NCBI GenBank assembly: GCA_030425785.1
Contig: JAUHYJ010000163.1
Coordinates: 1 to 7,593 of the forward strand
From: Acidimicrobiia bacterium
Lineage (GTDB): Bacteria > Actinomycetota > Acidimicrobiia > Acidimicrobiales > Ilumatobacteraceae
Length of the DNA stretch: 7,593 bases
Direction of reading: 5' to 3'
Both the position numbers and the translations under genes were made by a program. Every line of letters starts with the position of its first letter. The first letter of the stretch is position 1. Positions 6,864 to 7,593 of this stretch are shown here, piece by piece. The notes below the pieces were generated by a model. The model had not been told where the DNA came from, did no database searches, and saw nothing but the letters and a program-made list of their open reading frames with translations.

Positions 6864-7324
6864 GTCTCGAGGATCAGCGTGACCGGGCCGTCGTTCACCA
6901 ACTCGACGCGCATCTCGGTCCGGAACCGCCCGGTCGCGACGGTCGCGCCGAGCTCGCGCAGGCGCTCGACGACCCGTTCGACCAGGGGTTCGGCCTGCTC
7001 CGGTCGCGCGGCGTCGATCCAGCTCGGACGTCGCCCCTTGTCGGTGTTGCCGTACAGCGTGAACTGGGAGACCACCAGGACGTGTGCCTCCTCCGCGTCG
7101 GACCGGGCGGCGAGCGACTCGTTCATCACCCCGTCGGCGTCGTCGAGGATGCGCAGATGCCAGATCTTGTCGGCCAGCTTGACGGCGGCCGTCTCGTCGT
7201 CGGCGTGGGTGACGCCGACGAGCGCGCACAGCCCGGCCGGGATCTCGCCGGCGCGGTCCACCGCGCCCTCTCCGTCGGCCACGTCGACGTGGGCTCGAAG
7301 CACGCGCTGCACCACGGCTCGCAT
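6860..7324 (-). CDS. dtd: D-aminoacyl-tRNA deacylase (DTD)
   Basis: The 154-aa product hydrolyses D-amino acids wrongly attached to tRNA, a cytoplasmic proofreading enzyme acting as a homodimer. It begins MRAVVQRV as the family does. It carries the two signature motifs SQFTLYG (86-92) and NDGPVT (134-139) that form the cross-subunit active site, along with GRRPSW (97-102). Length is close to the usual 145-155 aa. The frame is open upstream to 7543, but the ATG at 7324 matches the conserved N-terminus and lies just outside the neighbouring gene. There is no clear Shine-Dalgarno site. CAGGCT lies 6 bases before the ATG and could be a -10 for a leaderless message (weak). It converges on the cyclase gene with 8 bases between stops and shares a divergent promoter gap with the epimerase gene. 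The gene is complete and ordinary. Confidence 0.97.
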   Translation of the reverse strand: MRAVVQRVLRAHVDVADGEGAVDRAGEIPAGLCALVGVTHADDETAAVKLADKIWHLRILDDADGVMNESLAARSDAEEAHVLVVSQFTLYGNTDKGRRPSWIDAARPEQAEPLVERVVERLRELGATVATGRFRTEMRVELVNDGPVTLILET

Positions 7325-7382
7325 CGGACCAGCCTGCCACGTGCGTGGCGCGCCCACGGCTGTCGATCGTGGACAATGGAGC
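7325..7382. promoter_or_regulatory. Divergent promoter gap between dtd and the epimerase gene, with repeated CCACG/CGTGG half-sites
   Basis: Four copies of one pentamer alternate in orientation within 36 bases: CCACG at 7337-7341, CGTGG at 7344-7348, CCACG at 7354-7358 and CGTGG at 7368-7372. The first pair extends to a 6-bp-arm palindrome, GCCACG-TG-CGTGGC (7336-7349). GACAAT (7372-7377) lies 5 bases before the epimerase GTG, at the right distance for a -10 box of a leaderless transcript. The operator reading is inference. Confidence 0.4.
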
Positions 7383-7593
7383 GTGCCCGCACCCGAACTC
7401 CTCACGATCACGGCCGGCCCGGTCGTCGCCGACGTCGCACCGGCCGACGGCGGCCGCCTCGCCCAGCTCACCGTCGGCGGCGTCCCGCTCCTCGTCGGCT
7501 GGTCGCCGGACCTGCCCGACACCGGATGGGGGGCGTACCCCATGGTGCCGTGGGCGGGTCGAATCCGGCGCGGCCGCTTCGAGTTCGACGGCG
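7383..7593 (+). CDS. Aldose 1-epimerase (mutarotase) family protein, N-terminal part
   Basis: Seventy codons are visible before the window ends. The stretch [18 protein letters not shown] (51-68) matches the family pattern of substrate-pocket and strand residues near the N-terminus (Pro-Trp, Gly-Arg-Ile, Gly-x-Phe-x-Phe). Members interconvert the alpha and beta anomers of aldoses such as glucose or galactose in the cytoplasm; many actinobacterial homologues have no tested substrate. I start at the GTG at 7383. GGAG is only one base away, too close to act as a ribosome site, while GACAAT just upstream suggests a leaderless message. An in-frame GTG at 7341 is an alternative but would put coding sequence over the promoter. 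Catalytic His and Glu residues lie beyond the window, so activity cannot be judged. Confidence 0.85.
   Translation, partial: MPAPELLTITAGPVVADVAPADGGRLAQLTVGGVPLLVGWSPDLPDTGWGAYPMVPWAGRIRRGRFEFDG

Noticed and set aside
4758..7376. 872-codon open frame on the minus strand across the second half of the cyclase gene and dtd
   Set aside because: Arg/Gly/Asp-rich low-quality composition with no recognisable domain, antisense to two clear genes. Long antisense frames are expected in very GC-rich DNA.
7325..7543. N-terminal extension of DTD to an ATG at 7543
   Set aside because: The conserved family N-terminus MRAVVQRV begins exactly at the ATG at 7324, and the extension is antisense to the epimerase gene.

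Overview
This is a high-GC window with strong G/C bias at third codon positions, near-continuous coding and one TTG and one GTG start. The style fits an actinomycete. An Acidimicrobiia-like lineage is possible, but that is an impression and not shown by the sequence. Six protein genes are supported, two of them cut by the window edges. No tRNA, rRNA, CRISPR array or insertion sequence was seen. No gap between genes exceeds 100 bases.

Left half, minus strand (read from 2784 down to 1): a three-gene, tightly packed operon. First comes a 179-aa uncharacterised protein whose central motif block looks like a family I associate with peroxidase neighbourhoods. Four bases later comes a 496-aa cytoplasmic DyP-type haem peroxidase of the long class. 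It overlaps by ATGA a third, unrecognised protein of at least 251 aa that runs off the left edge.

Middle, plus strand (2880-6851): one very large gene for a 1323-aa protein that matches the layout of animal soluble adenylyl cyclase (sAC, ADCY10): two tandem class III cyclase domains (C1, C2), a STAND/AAA_16-type ATPase, and a long helical-repeat C-terminus. C1 carries both metal-binding aspartates. C2 carries the adenine-selecting Lys/Thr and the Asn/Arg transition-state pair. Together they would form one active site making cAMP from ATP. Two residues that bind bicarbonate in human sAC appear to be replaced.

The cyclase gene and the peroxidase operon diverge from a 95-bp gap. In it lies GTGA-N6-TCAC (2845-2858), the core of a CRP/GlxR-type cAMP-receptor operator. 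This suggests, but does not prove, a local circuit: the cyclase makes cAMP, cAMP loads a CRP-family protein encoded elsewhere, and that protein acts on both divergent promoters and so on the peroxidase operon.

Right end: dtd (D-aminoacyl-tRNA deacylase, minus strand) converges on the cyclase gene with 8 bases between stop codons, and a perfect palindrome spans both stops. A 58-bp gap with repeated CCACG/CGTGG half-sites then separates dtd from the start of an aldose 1-epimerase gene that runs off the right edge. Both look like ordinary chromosomal genes unrelated to the cyclase/peroxidase locus.
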